In this document: positions 20,736-29,269 of the stretch, in pieces
Layout of the letters: every line of letters begins with the position of its first letter
How positions within the stretch are numbered: the first letter of the stretch is position 1
Origin: Chloroflexota bacterium
GTDB taxonomy: Bacteria; Chloroflexota; Anaerolineae; Anaerolineales; Anaerolineaceae
Direction of reading: 5' to 3'
Assembly: GCA_021789855.1 (NCBI GenBank)
Contig: JAJYIW010000006.1
Location: 1 to 38,158, forward strand
DNA length: 38,158 bases
The notes under the pieces: generated by a model
Databases searched by the model: none
Told to the model about the DNA's origin: nothing
The model's input: only the letters and a program-made list of their open reading frames with translations
Position numbers and translations under genes: made by a program

Positions 20736-20757
20736 AAAATGCCAGCGTAAGCTGGCG
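20736..20757 (-). terminator. Probable terminator between the P-loop gene and secD
   Basis: On the minus strand: GCCAGCTTACGCTGGC hairpin followed by ATTTTTG. Confidence 0.6.
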
Positions 20758-20804
20758 ACAAGCGCAGATTATACCCGTAATAAGGGGATATGAGTAGAGT
20801 CCAT

Positions 20805-21167
20805 TTAAATATCAGGCCGGGCTCCCGACTTTAAGGTTTTCAAGAAGCGAAGCACTGCCTCGGTCACTTCTTGAGGGGTCATTGCATCCGTTTGAAGATA
20901 CAGATCAGCATTCTGCCGGGCATGGCGCAGGCGGAAATGTTGCTCCTGGTAATCGGCTATTGACCAGTCCAGATGGCGCCTTTGTATCGTCACCCCATAC
21001 GAGGCATCCAGAAAAATTAACACGTCAGGGTGAACCAACCGTTGCCACATGTCGGCAACGTATGAATGTTCCTGGCTGATATGTTTGAGCGTTAAAGGGT
21101 AGGCTGCCAGGTTCTTAATCAGGGTCGTTTTTCCCGACCCGCACGGGCCGACAACGCCGATAACCAA
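20805..21167 (-). CDS. Small P-loop NTPase/kinase-like protein
   Basis: Walker A motif VVGPCGSGKTTLIKNL in a 120-aa ORF. Confidence 0.7.
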   Translation of the reverse strand: MVIGVVGPCGSGKTTLIKNLAAYPLTLKHISQEHSYVADMWQRLVHPDVLIFLDASYGVTIQRRHLDWSIADYQEQHFRLRHARQNADLYLQTDAMTPQEVTEAVLRFLKTLKSGARPDI

Positions 21168-21185
21168 TGTCCTTTTCCAATCAGG

Positions 21186-21896
21186 CTACTCCAGGTCCAC
21201 CGGCAGGCGGACCGACATACGTCTGACCATATCGCCTGTGAGTTGCGTGGTTTTTAAGACCACCACGCTCATATCATCCGATGGGCGGCCTTCATCGAGA
21301 TGGATAGCATTGGCCAGGAGCGAATCCGCGATCTCCTGGGATGAGGGTTCCTGCTCCTCCAAAAGGCCTCCCAATGTGGTGGACACATCCAACTGGGCAC
21401 CAGAGCGCTCACCGGCATGTTCCAGCCCGTCGGTAAATGCCACCACGGTGAGCCCGCTTTCCAGGGGCAGCTCGCAGATCGATGGGCGGATGTTACGCGA
21501 CGTGCCGATGGCAATGCTTTCCGCGCTCAGGCATTCGATGTGATCATTCCTGGCCATGAAAACCGGGGCAGGATTGTTGCGGCTGATCACCAGGGTGTTG
21601 GTTTGCAGATCAACGGAAATAATGTTTAACGTTGCGATGACTTTTCCATTACGCTCGGTAAAGAGATAATCGGAAGAAGCCCTGGCAGCGGCTCCATCTC
21701 GAACCCCCTCGGCCAGCAGGCTGATAACCTTCCGGACAACCATGGTGGAGATAACTTTCGCGCCTCGCCCGGAAGTTTGCCCGTCCGCCAACACGATTGA
21801 CAGGCCGCCGTTCGGGCGCTCGACCACTTCAAGGGTATCCCCACTTTCTGAAGAAGCGTACTTATTGATTTTTGCGATGCCGATTTGTATCTCCAT
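21186..21896 (-). CDS. SpoIIE/PP2C-type phosphatase
   Basis: VLADGQTSGRGAK, VVAFTDGLEHAGE, RPSDDMSVVVLK. Confidence 0.85.
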   Translation of the reverse strand: MEIQIGIAKINKYASSESGDTLEVVERPNGGLSIVLADGQTSGRGAKVISTMVVRKVISLLAEGVRDGAAARASSDYLFTERNGKVIATLNIISVDLQTNTLVISRNNPAPVFMARNDHIECLSAESIAIGTSRNIRPSICELPLESGLTVVAFTDGLEHAGERSGAQLDVSTTLGGLLEEQEPSSQEIADSLLANAIHLDEGRPSDDMSVVVLKTTQLTGDMVRRMSVRLPVDLE

Positions 21897-21983
21897 GCCC
21901 TGATTTTACATCCAAATACGATGGAATACCTATACTTAAATGACGAACGCGGCTTGTTCCCAGGTTGATTAGGGGGACAAAGC

Positions 21984-22730
21984 CTATGGGACGCGCCCCC
22001 AGGCGTAAAAGGTAGGCACGAATAACACCCTTTCTCCCTGATCCCAGGCATGCTGGTCAAGGGCGATATAAGCCGACCAACCGGATTCCGTCAAGGCCTG
22101 GCCCAGGTCATTCGCAAGGGTATCCTGCTCGGCGGAAATAAGAGCCGGGTCTACCGGGTAGGCCCATTGGCCGCCTAAAATTCCTGCCTCGACGTGAGTC
22201 AGGCCGGCCTGTGAAAAAGTGGCTGCCAGCTTCCTGCCGGCCTGTGGGTCGGCTCCCTGGCGCCGCAGGGCTTCGGTCTCAACCCGGGCGGTTTGTTCTA
22301 AATGGCCGGGATAATCTATCCGGCCTTCGTAATCCGGTTCGGCCAATGCCAGCACGCTACCGCCTGGCCGGGTAATCCGTCGCATCTCCTGCACCGCCTG
22401 GAGTGGAGCCGGGAGCCACAGCAAGAAATAATGACAGAATACCAGGTCGAACTGGCCATCTGCGAAAGGCAGGCGGCTGGCGTCGCCGTTCAGGAATGCG
22501 GTATGCGGGTCGTTAGCCCTGGCCTGTTGGAGCCTGGCGTAATCGATATCGATCCCGAAGGAGGCGGCAGGCGTGTAACTGGCCAACTCAGCAGTCAATA
22601 CGCCCGTCCCGCAGCCTATCTCGATGACCCGGCGGGCGGCGGGTAGGCCTGCCCGTGGATAGAGGTAGCGGCGCAGCGGTTCGGTCCAATGGGCCTGTTG
22701 TACAAAGCGGGCGTGCCAGTTAAACCCCAC
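21984..22730 (-). CDS. Class I SAM-dependent methyltransferase
   Basis: VIEIGCGTGVLTAEL (motif I), FGIDIDYARLQQA, FDLVFCHYFLLWL, MRRITRPGGSVLAL. Confidence 0.92.
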   Translation of the reverse strand: MGFNWHARFVQQAHWTEPLRRYLYPRAGLPAARRVIEIGCGTGVLTAELASYTPAASFGIDIDYARLQQARANDPHTAFLNGDASRLPFADGQFDLVFCHYFLLWLPAPLQAVQEMRRITRPGGSVLALAEPDYEGRIDYPGHLEQTARVETEALRRQGADPQAGRKLAATFSQAGLTHVEAGILGGQWAYPVDPALISAEQDTLANDLGQALTESGWSAYIALDQHAWDQGERVLFVPTFYAWGRVP

Positions 22731-22742
22731 GCCGTCAATCGC

Positions 22743-23906
22743 TCACGCCTGGGGCCGGTTTTTCCAGATTGATTCCCACGAATCAACCAGGAGATTCCCC
22801 ATTACGGTCGTGACGCCCTGTTCTGGCAAAACATCGCCGTCGGGTTCAACATATAGCCAGGCTTTCCCCATTCCCTGGGGTAGGGAGGTATGCTCGGCCA
22901 CCTCGAGCGCCACCGGATGGAGTGACGAATAAGGCACGGGCAGGTCCCATTCCAGGGGAAGGCCCAGATGAGCGGCTGTTACCCCGGCATTTTTCACCGC
23001 TTCCGATAAATCTTCCGAGCTGGCGCTGAGCGATAGCGACTTCACGCCCATGTCTGCGAGCCGCTGCAACAGGGAAGAAATGGTTGCCTGGTTATCCGGC
23101 GTAAGGGTTATATGCACGGTGGTGAAGATATCCGCTGTCAGCACATCCCTTACCGCTTCCCATGACTGTTCGGCTTCGGGGTGAAGCACGATCAGCAGGT
23201 GGTCGAGGCCGTTTTGCAACAGGCTGCCCAGGTATTCGTGTTCGGACAGGCGCAGACCGTCGCTGAGCAGGCCGCTGACCAATCCCACCTTTTCAGCATA
23301 AGCGATCAGGTCGGGCAGGTCGGGGCGCATGGTCGGCTCACCGCCGGTAAAAACGATGTGGGGGATGCCTGCCTGCCAGGCTTTATCCATGATCACCTGC
23401 CACTCGGCGGTGGTCAATTCGCGCCGCACACGCCCTGCCGGCACATCTTCGGGATTCGAAGCGGCCGAGACGCGGTAGGTCAAAGCGCAATCCAACCGGT
23501 AAGGCGCGGATAGCTCGGTTGTATAAGGGTCGCGCCGCTCAAAATTGAGGAAGGTTTCTGGATCCAGGTTGGGCGCGTGGATCAATGCGTCGATCTGGTC
23601 GCGCAGCATATAAAAATCCTTAAGCGCCTCATCTTTTTTAACGTGGTAACGCCGCGACATTTGCTTTCCGATTTCGGCATCCGGCGTTTGTTTGACCAGG
23701 TAATAAGCTAATTCTGCCGCGGTCTGGTTCAGATGGAGGACGGTTTTGGCGTTGACAATTAATAAGCCCAGGCCGTCCGGCTCCAGGCGTAAATGCAGGC
23801 GATATTGTTGAGGCGTCTCTGGAGGCGTCTGGTAATGGTAAATACCCGCCGGCAGGGGGAGCTTTTTAGGGAAGATTTTTTGGTAAGTATCGCGCAATCG
23901 GTTCAT
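22743..23906 (-). CDS. Degenerate radical SAM paralogue lacking all cluster cysteines
   Basis: Alignable over most of its length with the neighbouring 23943-25337 product (LHLRL..DG.GLLI.NA..V.HLN.TA; APYR.D.A.TYR; W.AGIPHIVFTGGEPT.R.DLP.LIA.AE). The CxxxCxxC site reads TYRVSAASNPEDV and no SPASM cysteines remain. Confidence 0.85.
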   Translation of the reverse strand: MNRLRDTYQKIFPKKLPLPAGIYHYQTPPETPQQYRLHLRLEPDGLGLLIVNAKTVLHLNQTAAELAYYLVKQTPDAEIGKQMSRRYHVKKDEALKDFYMLRDQIDALIHAPNLDPETFLNFERRDPYTTELSAPYRLDCALTYRVSAASNPEDVPAGRVRRELTTAEWQVIMDKAWQAGIPHIVFTGGEPTMRPDLPDLIAYAEKVGLVSGLLSDGLRLSEHEYLGSLLQNGLDHLLIVLHPEAEQSWEAVRDVLTADIFTTVHITLTPDNQATISSLLQRLADMGVKSLSLSASSEDLSEAVKNAGVTAAHLGLPLEWDLPVPYSSLHPVALEVAEHTSLPQGMGKAWLYVEPDGDVLPEQGVTTVMGNLLVDSWESIWKNRPQA

Positions 23907-23942
23907 GGTTCCTCAACTTATCTGCAGAATGGCCAGAAATGC

Positions 23943-25337
23943 TTAAAGCCAGTGGAGCGGTTCGGGCTTGACCGGTTCATGGTTGGCTGCCTGGCGAGCC
24001 AGCGGGCAGCCGCCGCCGCATTCGGGCAAAAGCTGGCAACCGGCGCATTCAGCGGGGGCCAGCTTCCTTTCACGCAGGCTGACGGCCAGCTCGTGGTTCC
24101 AGATTGCATCCCAGGGATCGTTTAACAGGTTGCCCAGGGGCTGGTAATACGATTGGCAGGGGATGACCGCTCCATCGGGCTCAATGCACATATTGTACAA
24201 GGCCGCCGTGCATCCCTTGACCCCCAATTCCATCTGAATCGGGTCGAAGTGGCAGTATTGGGTGGGGGTGTACCAGATCAGGCGTTGGTGGGCCTGGTCG
24301 GTTTTCTGGCGCGCCAGGGTCAGCATCGGCGGTAGTTCGCTCTCTTTGACCCCGTTACCGACGTTTAACCCGCGCCCGGAATAAATGAGTGCGTTCAAGC
24401 CAACAGTGGGGACGCCCAGCTCTGCCAGGTAATCCAGGGTGGCGGCGAGGTAGGGACTGTTATCCCGGAGAAGGGTGGTGTTGGTCATCACGTACAGGGG
24501 GCTGGCTAACGCATGACGCAGCCCGGCAACGGTTTGTTGCCAGGCGCCATGCGCTCGCACCATCTGGTCATGGATGGCCGGGTCATGTGACTCGAGGGTG
24601 ATTTGGGCGTGATCTAACCCGGCCTGCACCAGGCGTTTCAGGTAGTCAGGGTCGCTCAACCGGCGCCCGTTGGTATTGATCCCGGTGATCTGGCCGTTGG
24701 CTTCAGCATGGGCAATCAACTCAGGCAGGTCGTCGCGCAGGGTCGGCTCGCCGCCGGTGAAGACAATATGGGGGATACCGAGCTGCCACAGGCGGTCCAG
24801 GATGTTGAACCAGTCTTCCGTTTTCAATTCGGGATAATGGCGCGGCCTGGCGTTGTAACAATGAGCGCAGTTGTTGTTACAGCGGTAGGTGACGGCCAGA
24901 TCCATCCGGTAAGGGGCGGATGGCCTGGCGGTGAACGGCGCGATGGTCTCCAGCTCCAGATCGCAGACGGGGCAAGCGCCGTCCGGGCGGATCAGCTCGT
25001 TTACCTGGGTCGAGATGAGGGCGTAATCGTCCCTGGCCTGGGCCAGCGGTACCTGGTACCGCCGGGTGATACTGCGCACAATCTGGTTCTCCGGCAGCCC
25101 TTCGAGGGTGAAGTAGGCCATTAAAGCAGCGGTGGGGTTGAGGTGATACACCCGGTTGGCGTTGATGATCAATAATCCCTGGCCGTCTATGTCCAGGCGC
25201 AGGTGCAGGCGCACCTTGCCGCTGTCGCCATCCCGGCGATAATGGTACAGCCCAGGGCCAGGCCATTCAGGGCCAGGCTGAAAGAGCCTTTCGCCGATGG
25301 ATTGGACCGATGATTTCAGGTTTTCGGAGAAGGACAT
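23943..25337 (-). CDS. Radical SAM/SPASM protein with PqqD-like N-terminal domain
   Basis: VTYRCNNNCAHCYN (CxxxCxxC), FTGGEPTLR; SPASM cysteines GCTAALYNMCIEPDGAVIPCQSY...CAGCQLLPECGGGCPLA; N-terminal HLNPTAALMAYFTLEG...ITRRYQVPLAQARDDY resembles PqqD/RRE. Confidence 0.93.
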   Translation of the reverse strand: MSFSENLKSSVQSIGERLFQPGPEWPGPGLYHYRRDGDSGKVRLHLRLDIDGQGLLIINANRVYHLNPTAALMAYFTLEGLPENQIVRSITRRYQVPLAQARDDYALISTQVNELIRPDGACPVCDLELETIAPFTARPSAPYRMDLAVTYRCNNNCAHCYNARPRHYPELKTEDWFNILDRLWQLGIPHIVFTGGEPTLRDDLPELIAHAEANGQITGINTNGRRLSDPDYLKRLVQAGLDHAQITLESHDPAIHDQMVRAHGAWQQTVAGLRHALASPLYVMTNTTLLRDNSPYLAATLDYLAELGVPTVGLNALIYSGRGLNVGNGVKESELPPMLTLARQKTDQAHQRLIWYTPTQYCHFDPIQMELGVKGCTAALYNMCIEPDGAVIPCQSYYQPLGNLLNDPWDAIWNHELAVSLRERKLAPAECAGCQLLPECGGGCPLARQAANHEPVKPEPLHWL

Positions 25338-25356
25338 AGACTACCTGGCCATCCTG

Positions 25357-27090
25357 TTAGCGCCCTCCGCCAGCGCAGGCGCAGGCGCAGCCAGCGCATG
25401 CACAGGCGCAGGCGCAGTGCCCGCCGCCTCCACTAAAGCCGCCTGAGGTTGGTGGCGGCGCGGGATTGGTGCGGTTGGTGATGCCCCCTGTGAAGGAGGT
25501 GAGGTTGCCAATCGCGCCAGCCGCGAAGGTTGACGTGCCGTTTACCATTGACGCGGCGAAGTCGGCGCCCGGCAGGCTGGGCAAACCCCCAGAGGAACGA
25601 CCGCCCATGCCAAAAGGCTGGGTAGAGACGGACGTTACACCCCCGGCGGCGCCCGTGCTCATGCCCCGGTAGGCCGGGTCAAACCCGCCCCACCACATTG
25701 GCATAAACACCGGGATGGGCGTAAAAACGGTGCGCGTGTGTCCGTCGAAGTTGCGGTCGAGCATGGTCCACTCCAGGTTCTCATCGAACTTCTGGCTTTT
25801 GACTTCAGGCGTCCCGGCCGTTTCAACCTCGCTCCAGGCCTGCTTCATGATGCTCTGGTAGTAATCGACCGTCTCTTTCTGGCTGAACCCTTTCATTTTT
25901 GCCGATACGCTATTGACCAGGTTAACCACCAAATTTTGGAGCGCCAGCCGCTGGTCAGAGACATTGGCTTTGCTGAATGCGGCCAGGAATTCGACTTCGT
26001 ACGGGTATAACCCCTGGGGGGCAGGTGTGGTCACATCTAGCTTGAGCGGTTCTTTGGTGGCCACCGAAGCGGCGCCCTTCTTCACCACGCCAAACAAGAT
26101 CATCGTCAGCACTTTATCCAGGGGAAGCTGCATGAGGATGCCTGCTTCTACCGCAGTGAGCCCGCGCTTGATGCCGTGTCCTTCCAGAGAGATTTTGGGC
26201 GGAAGGTAATTCAGCCGGGTGCCTGAAACAGCTCTACTGCCGCCCAGGCCGCCAAAGATGCTGATCAGGAAGAAGATAAAGAACCCGATGACGAAGATAT
26301 TGCCGCAGCCGAGATTAATCCCTGAGCCTCCGCCGCTACTGCTGCTGGAGGTGGGTGCAGGCACAGCGCTGATGGCGGACGCCGGCACGTAACTGGCAGG
26401 AAATTCCGCTCCGAAATAGTAAGTTGCTGAAGAGCTGGCATTGGTAGCCGTCCAGGTATAGGTCACCCGTTTCTGGCTGTCATAGCTGCTCTGGGGAGTG
26501 CCGTTGCCTGGCCAGTTTTTGGGGGTGTAATACACCGGTTCATTTTGCTGGATCCCCGGCGGCAAATGCAGCGAGATGGTTTCATCGGTGTGCCCGACCA
26601 CGTATTGTGAACTGAAATAGTTGGGCTCAAAGTTTAAACTGGCATAGCTTTTGCCATTGCTGGTGCTTTTATAGAGCATGCCACGGATGACGCCTATGGA
26701 AACATGCACTGTGCCTGAGTTGCCTGGCTGGATGGTTTGAGCGCCTAATCCCAGGGTGATGCCACTGACGTAGGATGAGACGGTGATATCGGTGATCGCT
26801 TGGCCGTTCACGTCAGCCGTGATACTGCTCATGTCATAATCGGTGGTGGGAAGCCCGATGTCCACGTAATCGATGGGGTGGGCGCCAGACTCGTTGGTAA
26901 AGTTGTAGACGTAATCTAATGTAGCGATCCCCTGGCTATTGAAAACGAGGTCAACCGTCATTTTGGGGATGCTAAACGAATAATTTTGCGCGGCGACGGG
27001 AGCAGTGGCCAGCAAGGCGACGCCCATGACCAGCGAAGCCAGGACGGATAGCCTGGTGATAGTCTTCAGAATGATTAATTTTTTAGCCAT
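25357..27090 (-). CDS. DUF2207-like predicted membrane protein with Cys-Ala repeat C-terminal tail
   Basis: Signal-like N-terminus, beta-rich ectodomain, single strong TM (GCGNIFVIGFFIFFLISIFGGLGG), cytosolic-type domain, Gly/Ser-rich linker, C-terminus GGGGHCACACACAGCACACAGGGR. Confidence 0.85.
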   Translation of the reverse strand: MAKKLIILKTITRLSVLASLVMGVALLATAPVAAQNYSFSIPKMTVDLVFNSQGIATLDYVYNFTNESGAHPIDYVDIGLPTTDYDMSSITADVNGQAITDITVSSYVSGITLGLGAQTIQPGNSGTVHVSIGVIRGMLYKSTSNGKSYASLNFEPNYFSSQYVVGHTDETISLHLPPGIQQNEPVYYTPKNWPGNGTPQSSYDSQKRVTYTWTATNASSSATYYFGAEFPASYVPASAISAVPAPTSSSSSGGGSGINLGCGNIFVIGFFIFFLISIFGGLGGSRAVSGTRLNYLPPKISLEGHGIKRGLTAVEAGILMQLPLDKVLTMILFGVVKKGAASVATKEPLKLDVTTPAPQGLYPYEVEFLAAFSKANVSDQRLALQNLVVNLVNSVSAKMKGFSQKETVDYYQSIMKQAWSEVETAGTPEVKSQKFDENLEWTMLDRNFDGHTRTVFTPIPVFMPMWWGGFDPAYRGMSTGAAGGVTSVSTQPFGMGGRSSGGLPSLPGADFAASMVNGTSTFAAGAIGNLTSFTGGITNRTNPAPPPTSGGFSGGGGHCACACACAGCACACAGGGR

Positions 27091-27115
27091 GCGAACCTCA
27101 CCTTGGTTTTACCCA

Positions 27116-27487
27116 TCACCACTTGGGTTCTTCGGTCAATTGATACGTGGTCTTACAATAGGGGCAGGTGACCACCGGCGCGCCTGCGACCATCTGGATG
27201 TTTTCTGGGCCCAACGTCCCACCGCAGGATTTGCATTTTAAAGTGTCCATGGCCACGTTGGCGGGCAGGTCTACTTTGTAAGTGACGTTTTGGGTGTTAC
27301 CCGGGGCGGCTGACTTGATCCGCGAAGCCAGGAAAATGGCAAGGAATGCCACCCCCCACAGGATCAGGCCAATCACAATCCAGCCTACGCCGCCTCCACT
27401 TGCGCTAAATGCACCGAGAACAAATAAAAAGCCAAAAATAATCAACAGGCCAGCCACGATAAATAAAATAATTTTCCCAGCAGTCAT
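27116..27487 (-). CDS. Two-TM membrane protein with C-terminal zinc ribbon
   Basis: Start placed at MTAGKIILF (GGAGG ribosome-binding site just upstream); two hydrophobic helices, then CKSCGG...CPYC zinc ribbon. Confidence 0.75.
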   Translation of the reverse strand: MTAGKIILFIVAGLLIIFGFLFVLGAFSASGGGVGWIVIGLILWGVAFLAIFLASRIKSAAPGNTQNVTYKVDLPANVAMDTLKCKSCGGTLGPENIQMVAGAPVVTCPYCKTTYQLTEEPKW

Positions 27488-27713
27488 GTCATCCTCCTGA
27501 ATCTCATAGATAATATAGCACCAACCTGCGGGTAAAGCAATTAAGACCGGGGCACCAATTTCCTGTAAAAGCTGCCTCTGGATGCTCAAAATGAAATAGA
27601 GCCTGGCCTCGCCAGACTTATCACCCATCTGTAGTATGGCATATTTTTATTTTCGCGAGCCTATATAATCTATGTATTTTAGATTGCTATTGTAAGGAAT
27701 TGCATGAATAGAC

Positions 27714-27745
27714 ACTTTGTGATAAAGTAAACCAGACTTTGTGAT
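27714..27745 (+). promoter_or_regulatory. Candidate Rex operator half-sites: two direct copies of ACTTTGTGAT
   Basis: Exact 10-mer ACTTTGTGAT at 27714-27723 and 27736-27745 (22 bp apart), upstream of rex; contains TTGTGA as in the Rex operator consensus. Confidence 0.5.
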
Positions 27746-27804
27746 CTTTTCCTGGACGACCTGATCGATTGTGGAGTGGATAATGCTCGAGGAGGGAAGG
27801 TGAA

Positions 27805-28425
27805 ATGAACCAAACAGGCATCCCTGATATCATCGTCGGCCGGCTGCCAAAATACCTGCGCGCGCTCCAAAATATGACTTCCGGGGGGATAGTAAAAACC
27901 TCCTCCCAGGAGCTGGGCAATTACCTGGGCATTTCGGCAGCTCAGATACGAAAAGATTTATCCCAATTCGGTGAATTTGGGAAGCAGGGAACGGGATATT
28001 CCGTGCCCGTCTTGATCCAGGAATTGCAAAGGATTCTCAAAGTGGATCGGGTGTGGGATATGGCCCTGGTAGGTGCGGGCGACCTGGGGCACGCCATCGC
28101 GCGTTACCAAGGGTTCATCGATTGCGGATTTGTCATCAAATTGGTCTTTGACGCTGATCCTCAAAAGATTGGCCAGCCGCTTGGAACGTTTGTTATCCAG
28201 GACATTGCCGATCTGGTAACGGCTGTTCAGGCGTCTAATATTGAAGTGGCCATGATTACGGTACCGCCCCAGGCAGCCCAGAGTGTGGCCGACCTGTTGG
28301 TTAAAGCCGGGATCAAAGCCATATTAAATTATGCACCCGTGACCTTGAATGTACCTGGCGATGTCCATGTTCAGCACATCGATCCAGTGATTCACCTGCA
28401 ACACATGACCTATTATCTGGAGTAG
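27805..28425 (+). CDS. rex: Redox-sensing transcriptional repressor Rex
   Basis: RLPKYLRAL, SSQELGNYLGISAAQIRKDLSQFGEFGKQGTGY, GAGDLGHAIARY. Confidence 0.95.
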   Translation: MNQTGIPDIIVGRLPKYLRALQNMTSGGIVKTSSQELGNYLGISAAQIRKDLSQFGEFGKQGTGYSVPVLIQELQRILKVDRVWDMALVGAGDLGHAIARYQGFIDCGFVIKLVFDADPQKIGQPLGTFVIQDIADLVTAVQASNIEVAMITVPPQAAQSVADLLVKAGIKAILNYAPVTLNVPGDVHVQHIDPVIHLQHMTYYLE

Positions 28426-28430
28426 CGCTC

Positions 28431-29246
28431 CTAACCCTGCCAGGCGCCAATATAGGTTAAGATGGCGACCAGCACATCCAGATTAGGGATATGCTCGCTG
28501 GGAATAGAAACTGCCTCAGGCGATACGCCATGAGCCAGGGGAAAAACCATGGAACCCAGCTGGATCCTGGCTGGCGCTATTTGCTCCCAGGTAAAGGCTT
28601 TCTTATTTAATGTAATCTGAGTTTTATTCAGGGAGACTGGCCCAAAGCGGAGGCTCTCACCCTGGTTATACGCCGTCGCACTGGCTGTATAAAGCGGGGC
28701 AAACCTGGCTTTTTGAATGGTATCACCCAGGGACTCAACTTTTTCGAAGCGATCGTCCAGGATTAACGGCCGGTGGGATGATCCGGTTAGCCGATAGCAA
28801 TGCTGCCCTGGTGTTCGAGAGGCAGAGAAGGGCTTACGGGTTAATTTTTCGAAGAGCTGCTCGATATCGTTCCATTTCCAGGCCTCTGCATAGCGCCGGC
28901 GGCGGTAAACCAGCCCGGCCGGGTAAACCTCGACCGATTGGCGGCGATACTCCTGGAAACCTGCCAGCAAAATTCCTCCAGCGAGGAGACTGGCCAGGCC
29001 GAGCACCAATGGCCACAGCAGTTGCTTCCCTGCGACCTCGGGCCCAAATTCTGCCACATAAGCGTAAGTGAAATAGATGCCGCTGGCCAACGTTCCGGCC
29101 CCTGCCAGGAAGAAAACCACAGAGCCGGCAATCCATCCCCAATAATGAAAAGATTGCCGGTTGAGATGATAAACAGCCAGCGGCTTGCCCAGGCCGGGCG
29201 AGACAGGCTGGGTATCAGCAATCTGCGAATCCATTGGGGAAGACAC
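28431..29246 (-). CDS. Hypothetical membrane protein (DUF6585-like)
   Basis: 271-aa ORF with two hydrophobic helices and a PH-like C-terminal region; family name tentative. Confidence 0.6.
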   Translation of the reverse strand: MSSPMDSQIADTQPVSPGLGKPLAVYHLNRQSFHYWGWIAGSVVFFLAGAGTLASGIYFTYAYVAEFGPEVAGKQLLWPLVLGLASLLAGGILLAGFQEYRRQSVEVYPAGLVYRRRRYAEAWKWNDIEQLFEKLTRKPFSASRTPGQHCYRLTGSSHRPLILDDRFEKVESLGDTIQKARFAPLYTASATAYNQGESLRFGPVSLNKTQITLNKKAFTWEQIAPARIQLGSMVFPLAHGVSPEAVSIPSEHIPNLDVLVAILTYIGAWQG

Positions 29247-29269
29247 GGTGACACCTGTTCCAGTGCAGG

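Noticed and set aside
25372-25419. GCAGGCGCAGGCGCAG-type DNA repeat as microsatellite or CRISPR-like array
   Set aside because: Too short, no spacers, and it encodes the CA-repeat tail with varied synonymous codons; best explained at the protein level.
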